Below the pieces are notes generated by a model that had not been told where the DNA came from, searched no databases, and saw nothing but the letters and a program-made list of their open reading frames with translations. From positions 62,001 to 126,000 of the forward strand of contig CAJHAA010000004.1 of assembly GCA_904846265.1 (NCBI GenBank): DNA of 64,000 nt, read 5' to 3'. Of this stretch, positions 1-9,249 are shown piece after piece (positions within the stretch are counted from its first letter, which is position 1; every line of letters starts with the position of its first letter). Source of the DNA: Psychrobacter immobilis (GTDB taxonomy: Bacteria > Pseudomonadota > Gammaproteobacteria > Pseudomonadales > Moraxellaceae). A program made the translations under genes and the position numbers.

Positions 1-64
1 GGAGGACCACCAAGCCAATAAACAGCGAGAAGTCAATTATCTTATTTTTTCGCTTTGTGGACAT
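1..64 (-). CDS. Start of a membrane protein, probably capsule export (partial)
   Basis: Only the first 21 codons are in the window. An ATG at 64-62 opens a frame overlapping the last 23 nt of the kpsT-like gene. It reads MSTKRKNKII then DFSLFIGLVVL, a basic N-terminus followed by the start of a membrane segment. This fits a polysaccharide co-polymerase or export protein of the KpsE/CtrB type, which often follows KpsT in group 2-like capsule operons. The overlap suggests translational coupling. The family assignment is inference from position and the hydrophobic start. Confidence 0.45.
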   Translation of the reverse strand, partial: MSTKRKNKIIDFSLFIGLVVL

Positions 65-713
65 GCTCTTCATATACCTCAATCGCTTCTGTTGTGTCTT
101 CAAAGACGTGTGCTGTTTGATCCATTAGCACAATACCAATATCACAATTACGCTTAATATCACCGATGTTATGCGATACGATCAAAAACCCTGCTTGTTC
201 ACGGCGCGCGGCCAATATCTCTTCACTACGCTTACGAAAAGCCGCATCACCCACAGCGCCTGCTTCATCAAGCATATAATAATCAAAATCGAAGGCCAAG
301 CTTAAGCCAAACGTTAAGCGTGCTTTCATCCCTGATGAATAACTTTTAACCGGCATATCGAAATAATTACCGATATCTGCAAACTCTTCCACAAAACGAA
401 TTTTTTCGTCAATATAGGGACCGCTTGAATAAAGACGGCAAACAAAGCGGACGTTTTGACGACCCGTCAAACTACCTTGGAAGCCGCCGGCTACCCCTAC
501 TGGCCAAGAAATCGTCGAGTCGGTAATAATCTCTCCGTGATCAGGCTTATCTAGTCCGCAAATAATACGCAGCAAAGTCGATTTACCCGCCCCGTTACGA
601 CCGAGTAAACCCACACTTTTTTTATCACCAATGGTCAGATTCAAATCTTTAAATAGATAATGCCGACCCTGCTTGGTCATAAAAGACTTAGAAACATTTC
701 TAATTTCAATCAT
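42..713 (-). CDS. kpsT: Polysaccharide ABC exporter ATP-binding protein (KpsT/CtrD/BexA type)
   Basis: A 223-aa cytoplasmic ATPase predicted to energise export of a capsular or related polysaccharide across the inner membrane. Walker A is GRNGAGKST near residue 39, the ABC signature is YSSGMKAR near residue 126, and Walker B ends YMLDE. The short length without a C-terminal extension matches KpsT/CtrD/BexA rather than the longer O-antigen Wzt proteins. It begins 14 nt after the permease gene and overlaps the next gene, so the three look like one operon transcribed leftward. The polymer itself cannot be deduced here. Confidence 0.9.
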   Translation of the reverse strand: MIEIRNVSKSFMTKQGRHYLFKDLNLTIGDKKSVGLLGRNGAGKSTLLRIICGLDKPDHGEIITDSTISWPVGVAGGFQGSLTGRQNVRFVCRLYSSGPYIDEKIRFVEEFADIGNYFDMPVKSYSSGMKARLTFGLSLAFDFDYYMLDEAGAVGDAAFRKRSEEILAARREQAGFLIVSHNIGDIKRNCDIGIVLMDQTAHVFEDTTEAIEVYEEHVHKAKK

Positions 714-727
714 TCATTTACCTGTCG

Positions 728-1540
728 TTATTTAGAACGTATTAAGTCTCTTTCTACTGCTTTATACATTAATAAGCCTAAGAAATTTACTGCAACCATC
801 CACTTTAAAAAGTACGTTATATCAATATGATAAGCGGGATAATTGGGCGCTAAAGCGTGTCGTATCAATTCAATATTATGGATAAAAGGATTATAAAGTA
901 AATAACTAAAATATGGCTCTGGAACAATATGAATGGGATAAATGATGCCTGAAGCAAAATACAATATGGTAAAGAGAATCGTAATTACCTTGGTAATTTC
1001 ACCACCATAATAACCTATAATCATCATGATTAGAGCGACGCCAAAGCTGAACATAAACAGCGTTATCCAGCAGAATAATACAATATGCAAATTTCCCAAA
1101 CTGGCGTAATCATTAAAGAAAGCCAAGCCAACCAACAATATAATAAATGTTAAAAAATAAATAATAAGCTCTAAAACTGATCTGGCAATAATGACGTCAA
1201 TATGCCGTATTGAACGGTACATCAAAAGTCCTTGATTGGCCTCAACAGCCCCTAGTGCTCTAGTCGCAATAGTCTGAAACATACGAAAAGGAACCATTCC
1301 ACCAACCAAAAACAATGGAAAGCTCATTCCTGGTAATGCACGTTCAATAATTACGCCAAAAATCACTAGAAATATAAGCATTTGAAAAATAATTTCTAAT
1401 GGCGCCCACAGATAGCCCAAGCGATAACCACCAAAGCGCGTTTGCAGCTCACGCATTAGCAAGGCATGAAATGCAGCACCCATGACTTTTAAACCACTGC
1501 GATGCTTAATAGGACGATAAGGAGGTAGTTGTACAGACAT
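728..1540 (-). CDS. kpsM: Polysaccharide ABC exporter permease (KpsM/CtrC/BexB type)
   Basis: A 270-aa ABC-2 type inner-membrane permease with about six hydrophobic segments. After a soluble N-terminus comes the family-typical LMRELQTRFGGYRLGYLWAPLEP-like region that precedes the first membrane helix. It pairs with the ATPase encoded 14 nt downstream to move a lipid-linked polysaccharide to the periplasm. The ATG at 1540 is the first gene of the visible operon. The roughly 180 nt between it and the tRNA terminator must hold its promoter, though I see no convincing consensus boxes. Confidence 0.9.
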   Translation of the reverse strand: MSVQLPPYRPIKHRSGLKVMGAAFHALLMRELQTRFGGYRLGYLWAPLEIIFQMLIFLVIFGVIIERALPGMSFPLFLVGGMVPFRMFQTIATRALGAVEANQGLLMYRSIRHIDVIIARSVLELIIYFLTFIILLVGLAFFNDYASLGNLHIVLFCWITLFMFSFGVALIMMIIGYYGGEITKVITILFTILYFASGIIYPIHIVPEPYFSYLLYNPFIHNIELIRHALAPNYPAYHIDITYFLKWMVAVNFLGLLMYKAVERDLIRSK

Positions 1541-1720
1541 GGCGTTACAGGACTTTACCGAAAACAGCCCCTATGATAAGTAAGCGGGACATAAGTTACA
1601 ACAATTAATCTGTACCTAAACAGATAAAGCTATGATTTAGCAAGAAATCAGTAGGTAATTATTATGTTTTATGGTGCCCATTGAGCCATTCACCATATTC
1701 TTAAATAATTTATTTCAGGC

Positions 1721-1748
1721 AAAAAAAAACCAATCAAATAATGATTGG
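1721..1748 (-). terminator. Intrinsic terminator of the tRNA gene
   Basis: Read leftward, CCAATCA and TGATTGG pair in a 7-bp stem followed by a run of nine T. It sits about 30 nt past the 3' end of the tRNA. Confidence 0.8.
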
Positions 1749-1778
1749 CATTTTTAATATTGCAGGTATTGCTAAAAA

Positions 1779-1855
1779 TGGTGGCGATGAAGAGACTTGA
1801 ACTCTTGACCTCACGATTATGAGTCATGCGCTCTAACCAGCTGAGCTACATCGCC
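1779..1855 (-). tRNA. tRNA with CAU anticodon, probably elongator tRNA-Met
   Basis: A 77-nt cloverleaf on the minus strand. The acceptor arms GGCGATG and CATCGCC pair, the D-arm is GCTCAGCTGGTTAGAGC, the anticodon loop is CTCATAA closed by CATGA/TCGTG, the T-loop is TTCAAGT, and the CCA end is encoded. CAU can mean elongator Met or the TilS-modified minor Ile tRNA. Length and acceptor stem favour Met, but the anticodon stem (GACTCATAATC) also resembles tRNA-Ile2, so the amino acid is not certain. Confidence 0.9.
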
Positions 1856-1975
1856 ATTTTAGGATGCACATCTTACCCAAGCTGTTGACTGTCGTCAACC
1901 CCTATAAGGGCATTTTTTGCAGAAAATATGAAATTTATTCAAATTAGCTGCATTTTTATCACGAACAATAAAAAA

Positions 1976-2358
<383 letters not shown>

Positions 2359-2470
2359 CGCGCTAGTATAGCAAACATATCGACTAATTGGGAATGAGTT
2401 TTCTATTTATTTGCAGACTTGAGATAAAAGCCTATTTTGCGATAGAAAAGAAACCACACTCATAAAGCTT

Positions 2471-3211
2471 TTAGACGAAATCGACTGGTAAAGACAATGA
2501 ATAGCTTTTTGATAACGCCTCATAATTGGCTTGATGACTGCCATCTATATACGGTATCTGTAACCAATGCGCTTTGGGGTAATTTGCAGCTAAATAATTT
2601 TGTAAAAAATCCATGGTACTATTTGCAATCTCAGCATCTGTCTGAGCAGCATCGTCATGGATATGATTATAAATAACGCTATGTACAGATAATCCACGGG
2701 CTTTTATTGCTTCCAAACTCAGTAATGTGTGATTGATACTGCCTAAACGACCAGAAGTGACCAAAACAATCGGATAACCTTGAGCAGCAATATAATCTAA
2801 AATTAATAATTGCTCCGTTATTGGTACGAGCAATCCACCAGCACCTTCTAGTAATACCAAGTCATACGTAGCTTGCAATCGTTTGGTGGCACTAGTGATC
2901 AGTTTAGGATCTAGCACTTCTCCTGATAATCGAGTCGCTAAGTGCGGTGATGCAGGCTTTTCATAGCGATGAACGCAAGTGGTAAAATCAAGATCACATG
3001 GCTGTAGAGGAATAGCCATGAGTTGACGATGCGCTATGATATCGTCAGCAATGCCCATCTCGCCATTGAGTGGATTAATCGCCACGCCCGTTTGCACCAG
3101 CTTTTGAGTGATGACGTTGACGCCTTGCTGCATGAGTGCCTTTGCAATCATACCAGTGGCGTAGGTTTTGCCAATGTCGGTATCGATACCGGAGATAAAG
3201 AGAACGCTCAT
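2471..3211 (-). CDS. bioD: Dethiobiotin synthetase
   Basis: ATP-dependent carboxylation and ring closure of 7,8-diaminononanoate to dethiobiotin, the penultimate step of biotin synthesis. The start is the ATG at 3211, because MSVLFISGIDTDIGKT carries the P-loop right at the N-terminus as in the family and an AAGGTC Shine-Dalgarno lies 7 nt upstream; the frame stays open upstream without support. The LLEGAGGLLVP motif that binds substrate is present. It starts 11 nt after bioA and ends the coaD-ferredoxin-bioA-bioD run. About 246 aa, normal length. Confidence 0.93.
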   Translation of the reverse strand: MSVLFISGIDTDIGKTYATGMIAKALMQQGVNVITQKLVQTGVAINPLNGEMGIADDIIAHRQLMAIPLQPCDLDFTTCVHRYEKPASPHLATRLSGEVLDPKLITSATKRLQATYDLVLLEGAGGLLVPITEQLLILDYIAAQGYPIVLVTSGRLGSINHTLLSLEAIKARGLSVHSVIYNHIHDDAAQTDAEIANSTMDFLQNYLAANYPKAHWLQIPYIDGSHQANYEALSKSYSLSLPVDFV

Positions 3212-3222
3212 TCTTGACCTTT

Positions 3223-4539
3223 TTACGTTAAATAAGCTTGGCTTAAATACGTGCTCACCACTTTTAATAACGCTTCGCAAAGAGTGACAAGTTCGTATTC
3301 GCTAATCACATATGGCGGCATGATATACACCAATTTGCCAAAGGGTCTGACCCAAATACCGTTTTCAATCAATAAAGACTGAAAGGTCGACATATCAACC
3401 GCTTCATTTAGCTCAATGACGGCGACTGCACCCAAACAACGTACTTCTGCAACGCCATTTAAACTCGCAACTGGCGCAAGTTGTTGTTTCATTATTGTTT
3501 GGATATTTGCTGTACGTGCTTCAATATCATAGGAGAGTATTAAATCAATTGAGGCACAAGCGACGGCACAAGCTAGCGGATTGCCCATAAAGGTCGGACC
3601 ATGCATAAGGGATGGATAATCACTTTGGCTAATGGTATCGGCAATTTTGCGAGTGCACAAAGTCGCCGCAAAAGTCATATAACCGCCAGTTAATGCTTTA
3701 CCAATCGTCATGATATCAGGGCTGATACCTGCATGCTCACAAGCGAATAGCTTGCCACTACGCCCAAAACCAGTCGCAATTTCATCGGTAATTAGTACCA
3801 CTTTGTATTTATCACACAATTTGCGAAGCAATTGTAAATATTGAGGACTATAAAAGCGCATGCCGCCTGCGCCTTGAATAATCGGCTCGATAATAAATCC
3901 AGCCAACTTATCGCTATTTTTATCAAAGAAATCCGTTAATTCATCATATTCAGACTGGCTAATATCACGCTCAAAGCCTAGTGGCGGAGCTGGCACAAAA
4001 TGCTGCATAGGTAACTGTTTACCATACAAGCTGTGCATGCCATTGATAGGGTCGCAGACACTCATCGCATGCCACGTATCACCATAATAGCCAGAATGGG
4101 TCGAGGCAAATTGGCACTTTTGCGGACGCTTAGCGGCAATTTGATATTGCAATGCCATTTTTAAAGCCACCTCTACCGCAATGCTGCCGCTATCGGCATA
4201 AAATATGGCATCCAGTCCAGCAGGCACAATTGACAGCAGTTTTTTGCCCAAATCTATTGCGGGTTGATGGGTCAAACCACCAAACATGACATGCGCCATT
4301 TTACCCAATTGTTCAATCATCGCTGCATTCAGCTTGGGATGATTATAGCCATGGACGCTCGCCCACCACGATGACATACCATCGATCAGACGCGTACCAT
4401 CTTGCGTGACGATATAAATACCATCAGCGTGATCAATCACAATATTAGGATAAGTCGGCGGTAGACTAGCATAAGGATGCCAGAGATGTTGCTGGTCAAA
4501 GTCGTTCGTTGATTTCGTAGATAAGAGTGATGTTGTCAT
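3223..4539 (-). CDS. bioA: Adenosylmethionine-8-amino-7-oxononanoate aminotransferase
   Basis: A PLP-dependent aminotransferase (438 aa) that makes 7,8-diaminononanoate from KAPA, using S-adenosylmethionine as amino donor. The N-terminal HLWHPY motif, the SSWWASVHGYNHP substrate region, TDEIATGFGR, and the PLP lysine K281 in the motif IGKALTGG are all visible. The gene follows the ferredoxin stop by 3 nt and precedes bioD by 11 nt, implying a single mRNA. No bioB, bioF or bioC lies in the window, so the rest of the pathway is encoded elsewhere. Confidence 0.96.
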   Translation of the reverse strand: MTTSLLSTKSTNDFDQQHLWHPYASLPPTYPNIVIDHADGIYIVTQDGTRLIDGMSSWWASVHGYNHPKLNAAMIEQLGKMAHVMFGGLTHQPAIDLGKKLLSIVPAGLDAIFYADSGSIAVEVALKMALQYQIAAKRPQKCQFASTHSGYYGDTWHAMSVCDPINGMHSLYGKQLPMQHFVPAPPLGFERDISQSEYDELTDFFDKNSDKLAGFIIEPIIQGAGGMRFYSPQYLQLLRKLCDKYKVVLITDEIATGFGRSGKLFACEHAGISPDIMTIGKALTGGYMTFAATLCTRKIADTISQSDYPSLMHGPTFMGNPLACAVACASIDLILSYDIEARTANIQTIMKQQLAPVASLNGVAEVRCLGAVAVIELNEAVDMSTFQSLLIENGIWVRPFGKLVYIMPPYVISEYELVTLCEALLKVVSTYLSQAYLT

Positions 4540-4542
4540 ATT

Positions 4543-5769
<1,227 letters not shown>

Positions 5770-6246
5770 ATGTCAAAAAAATCAAAAAAACCAGAGAATC
5801 AAATTTGTGCCAATAAAAAAGCTCGACACGAGTATTTTATTGAAGAAACGTTTGAAGCAGGTCTGTCGTTACAAGGTTGGGAAGTAAAAGCCATTCGCGC
5901 AGGCAAAATGACCATTACCGAAGCTTATATTATCTTTCGTAATAATGAGGCATTCTTATTTGGCGCGCATATTCAACCGCTGCTTTCAAGCTCGACGCAT
6001 GTCAGTCCTGATAGTATCCGTACCCGTAAACTGCTGCTTAATCGCCGCGAAATCGAAAAGTTAATGGGTGCAGTCAACCAAAAAGGCTATGCCTGCGTAC
6101 CGTTATCCTGCTATTGGAAAAACTCGTTGGTGAAATGTCAAATTGGCTTGGCACTGGGTAAAAAACAACACGACAAACGTAAAACGCTTAAAGACCGTGA
6201 TTGGGAACGTGATAAGCAGCGTGGCTTTAAGAAGGATTTAGATTAA
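5770..6246 (+). CDS. smpB: tmRNA-binding protein SmpB
   Basis: A small RNA-binding protein that delivers tmRNA to stalled ribosomes in trans-translation. It opens with the usual [12 protein letters not shown] block, followed by [16 protein letters not shown] and the C-terminal tail [19 protein letters not shown], which occupies the mRNA channel. The 158 aa is normal. It stands alone on the plus strand, with its own leader and a strong terminator downstream. No tmRNA gene (ssrA) is visible in the window. Confidence 0.97.
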   Translation: MSKKSKKPENQICANKKARHEYFIEETFEAGLSLQGWEVKAIRAGKMTITEAYIIFRNNEAFLFGAHIQPLLSSSTHVSPDSIRTRKLLLNRREIEKLMGAVNQKGYACVPLSCYWKNSLVKCQIGLALGKKQHDKRKTLKDRDWERDKQRGFKKDLD

Positions 6247-6278
6247 AGCCATCTTTCAACAGATTGGTGTTAATCTTA

Positions 6279-6321
6279 AAAAAACGGACGATTCAACTTT
6301 ATACTGAATCGTCCGTTTTTA
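6279..6321. terminator. Bidirectional terminator between smpB and the RarD-like gene
   Basis: AACGGACGATTCA pairs with TGAATCGTCCGTT in a perfect 13-bp stem flanked by A and T runs on both sides, so it can serve the convergent genes on either strand. Confidence 0.9.
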
Positions 6322-6350
6322 TTTGTTCAATCAAGCTTACTTATTAATTT

Positions 6351-7373
6351 TCAAATAGCTGGCGCAATCTTTGTCGTTTGCGCTTGTTTATGAGCGCGGC
6401 GCAACTGCCTAACCCCATGGGCAATTAAAAAGACAATACCGAGCCAAATCAAACCATAGCTATAAATCATCGCTGATTCAAAAGGGTTGCCCAGTACAGT
6501 GATGGCTAAGATAAATAATAATGCAGGCTCTAAATAGCTCATCATGCCATAGACATTCACTGGCAGCATTTGGCTAGCATCCACATTGGTTTTCATGGCC
6601 AACACGCTCATGACACCAAGTCCCGCCAGCATGAGAATAAAAAAGCCGGAACCGCTAACCAAGCTTAGACTACTCGGTGCAATAAAAAATAAATACGCCA
6701 AAGCAAACGGTGCAAATATCGTCAAATCAACCAATAACCCAGTAATCGCACCGATACCTTGCAAACGGCGCAAAATATAATACAGCGGATACGTGCCGCA
6801 GACCCAAAGCGTTGCCCAAGAGACACTTTGCGTACGGATAATTTCACTGCCGACTCCTAATACGGCAAAGCCAACCGCCAACCATTGCAGACGGCTTAAC
6901 TTTTCGCCAAATAGCAGGCAACCAAACACCACCATCATCAGTGGGAATAAGAAATAACCCATCGCGGTTTGTACGCCCTGCCCATTGACCGGTGCCCACA
7001 TAAATAACCAAAACTGGCTTAAGAATATCGATGTTGGCAATAACAACCACGCCCATTGTTTAACTGTGCCTAGCGCTTTGAGTTTATCGATGTGAAAACC
7101 TAAGCGCCCACTGATCAGCAAATATCCCACCAATGCCGCCCACATTGCCAGCATCCGCCAGATAAAGACTTGCGTACCTGACAATGGCGCCAAAAAGCTG
7201 CTGTAAGCATAAAATACGCCAAATAAAAGGTTCGACAAGATTGCTAGTATGACGCCCAATATTAATGTGCGTTGCTGTGCGCTACCCGCCGTCCAAATCG
7301 CTGGCAATGGCAAGCGCGAGACAGTCGTTGCTAGCGTATTTACAAAGACAGTAGAAAGCATTGAAGTAGACAT
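6351..7373 (-). CDS. rarD: RarD-like EamA-family permease
   Basis: A 340-aa inner-membrane protein of the drug/metabolite transporter superfamily with about ten hydrophobic segments in two EamA repeats. The motifs GVFYAYSSFLAPLSGTQVFIWRM and the later PVNVYGMMSYLEPALLF match RarD proteins, named for chloramphenicol sensitivity but without an established substrate. The N-terminal 35 residues are longer than usual and could be partly untranslated. It is divergent from an Lrp-type regulator gene, which often controls such an exporter; a role in amino acid or metabolite efflux is inference. Confidence 0.8.
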   Translation of the reverse strand: MSTSMLSTVFVNTLATTVSRLPLPAIWTAGSAQQRTLILGVILAILSNLLFGVFYAYSSFLAPLSGTQVFIWRMLAMWAALVGYLLISGRLGFHIDKLKALGTVKQWAWLLLPTSIFLSQFWLFMWAPVNGQGVQTAMGYFLFPLMMVVFGCLLFGEKLSRLQWLAVGFAVLGVGSEIIRTQSVSWATLWVCGTYPLYYILRRLQGIGAITGLLVDLTIFAPFALAYLFFIAPSSLSLVSGSGFFILMLAGLGVMSVLAMKTNVDASQMLPVNVYGMMSYLEPALLFILAITVLGNPFESAMIYSYGLIWLGIVFLIAHGVRQLRRAHKQAQTTKIAPAI

Positions 7374-7663
7374 AAAAGCACCGTAAGTTTACATAGATAT
7401 TAGAAAACCAGCTGTGAGCTTTTACTTGTTAGGGTTAAGCTTTGGTTGCTAAGTTTTGGTTGCTAAGTTTTGGTTGTTAGACCTTGATTAATAGCACCTA
7501 TTTTACTGAGTGTCGGTGAGATATTATTCCTATAAAAATCTATTTACGAATAAATTTAGCTTTTAGAACCTTTAAAAATAAATATTTTCTTAAATTTTGA
7601 CTTATAGTGATAATAATTATAAGAAATCCAGTGAATAAAACGCTTTCTAAAAGAGAGAACACC
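7374..7663. promoter_or_regulatory. Divergent control region with a 14-bp tandem repeat
   Basis: 290 nt between the permease and the regulator. It contains three head-to-tail copies of a 14-mer at 7437-7450, 7451-7464 and 7465-7478 (consensus AAGTTTTGGTTGCT, one or two changes per copy). Lrp/AsnC proteins bind repeated, helically phased sites, so an operator is plausible but unproven. An AAGAGAGA Shine-Dalgarno region precedes the regulator ATG at 7664. Confidence 0.45.
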
Positions 7664-8131
7664 ATGAGCCAAGTTTTAGATGATATCGATAAAGCGATTT
7701 TAAATTTATTACAGGACGATGCGACCTTGCCATTAAAAACCATAGCAGAACAAGTGCATGTGTCTATCGCTACTGCCCAGCGCCGTATTCAAGCATTAAT
7801 CAGCAACGGTGTCATTACCAAGCAAGTCGCTATCGTTGACCCAAATAAGGTGGGTTACGGACTCACTGCTGTGGTAATGATAGAGATGGCGCGCTCAAAT
7901 ACCTCGATGCAACATCGGTTTGAGCGCTTGATGAATACACAGCCACAGGTGATGAGCTGTTATGAGGTGTCTGGTGATGCGGATTTTATGTTGATGGTCA
8001 ATGCCAAAAATATGAGCGATTACCATCGATTCACGACTGGTTTGCTCACCTATGAGAATAATGTGCGCAACTTTAAAAGCCAATTTGTGATGAACTTTAC
8101 TAAAAGTGGCACAAAGATTTTGCTCGATTAA
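7664..8131 (+). CDS. Lrp/AsnC family transcriptional regulator
   Basis: A 155-aa DNA-binding regulator. The N-terminal winged helix (residues about 5-55, IDKAILNLLQDDATLPLKTIAEQ) is followed by the RAM/AsnC effector domain, whose GDADFMLMV loop is typical of ligand binding. The start is the ATG at 7664; the 19 upstream codons are not family-like. It is divergent from the RarD-like permease and probably controls it in response to an amino acid or related metabolite; the ligand is not evident. Confidence 0.88.
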   Translation: MSQVLDDIDKAILNLLQDDATLPLKTIAEQVHVSIATAQRRIQALISNGVITKQVAIVDPNKVGYGLTAVVMIEMARSNTSMQHRFERLMNTQPQVMSCYEVSGDADFMLMVNAKNMSDYHRFTTGLLTYENNVRNFKSQFVMNFTKSGTKILLD

Positions 8132-8273
8132 TTTGATTATGAAAACTGCTTGGCTGTTTAATTAAAAGTAGATAAGTCGCGGTCAAACAAGGTACGATAT
8201 CAACGAAAGTTTGGCAGTAAATAATAGATGCCGCACCAGTAGTCCATCGCCTAGTAGACAAGGAAGCCTTACC

Positions 8274-9029
8274 ATGACTAAAAACACCCGTACCATTAGA
8301 AAAGAAGAAAGTAATAATCCAGTACTAAAAGCATTAAGCTTTAAGACAGTGATATCAGTGGCGTCCCTTGCGGCATTGCTCGCCAGCTCAGGCTGTGCCA
8401 CTAGCTCATTATTAGACAGTGACAATCGAGTCAGCAAAACGACAACTAAACACGTTTTGTCTGAAGATCAAATCGTAGCTTTTGGTCGCCCTGCACAGGC
8501 ATTACCCAAAATGCCAAATGCGACCATGGTTATCGTTGGCGAAAAGAACAGCTATGTGCTGACCCAAGGTGGGACAGAGATGGTGGGTTTACTGACCAAT
8601 TTGACGCCAAAAAATATCCAAGTCGATAATGAGATGAACTTTTATGTGCCCAATAACGATGGCTACTTTCAGGGTGAAATGAAGCTGTCTTATGCCAAAC
8701 TAAGAGATGAATTTAAACGTTCTGACTATCAGTTCTTTTTGCAAAACAACGGCAAAGAATGTACCTCAGCCAGTGACCAGCGTATCAATGCTCAGCGCTT
8801 TTGCTTTAGCGTTCCTGTCAAAGGCGCTATTTATCCGCAAGTGAGTAATCTCAGCTTAATCCAATCCAATTATCGCCCTTTAACTAAGCCTTATACGGTG
8901 AGCTTTTATACCCAAAGTCAGCAAAATCAAGTGTCTCGTAGTGGCGCAAATACGGCTCAGAAGCTGGTTTTATTGCCTTTTGCCTTAGCTTTTGACGTTG
9001 TCACTTTCCCATTTCAGTTATTAGAGTAG
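8274..9029 (+). CDS. Putative lipoprotein of unknown function
   Basis: 251 aa starting at the ATG at 8274 (AAGGAAG upstream); the frame before it adds an unlikely arginine/serine-rich leader. Residues about 21-41 are hydrophobic and end ASSGC, a degenerate lipobox with cysteine 41 as the likely lipid site. The mature part is soluble with two further cysteines and ends in a second hydrophobic stretch (LVLLPFALAFDVVTFPFQLL), a tail often seen in YceK-like envelope lipoproteins. I do not recognise the family with confidence. It is a single gene; an outer-membrane or periplasmic site is inferred. Confidence 0.65.
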   Translation: MTKNTRTIRKEESNNPVLKALSFKTVISVASLAALLASSGCATSSLLDSDNRVSKTTTKHVLSEDQIVAFGRPAQALPKMPNATMVIVGEKNSYVLTQGGTEMVGLLTNLTPKNIQVDNEMNFYVPNNDGYFQGEMKLSYAKLRDEFKRSDYQFFLQNNGKECTSASDQRINAQRFCFSVPVKGAIYPQVSNLSLIQSNYRPLTKPYTVSFYTQSQQNQVSRSGANTAQKLVLLPFALAFDVVTFPFQLLE

Positions 9030-9182
9030 CAAATCCTTACTATAAACGATGATTTAGCACAAAAAGATTATTAGTTCCTAGAAGCCTTTTTATTCATAGA
9101 TTACTTAAACTATCAATAACTTATCGCTAATCGTTTATCACATAATGAGCGTAATTCATGTTAAAATGAGCGCTTTTAAATT

Positions 9183-9218
9183 AGCCGTTAATATTTTTAA
9201 TGAATAACGGCTTTTTTT
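9183..9218 (+). terminator. Terminator-like hairpin in front of ygiQ
   Basis: AGCCGTTA and TAACGGCT form an 8-bp stem followed by seven T, ending about 30 nt before the ygiQ start. It may end the upstream lipoprotein transcript, or act as an attenuator if ygiQ transcription begins near the AT-rich -10-like box around 9161-9167. Confidence 0.6.
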
Positions 9219-9249
9219 AGTGCCATTTTTCTAATGAACAGGTCCGCTC

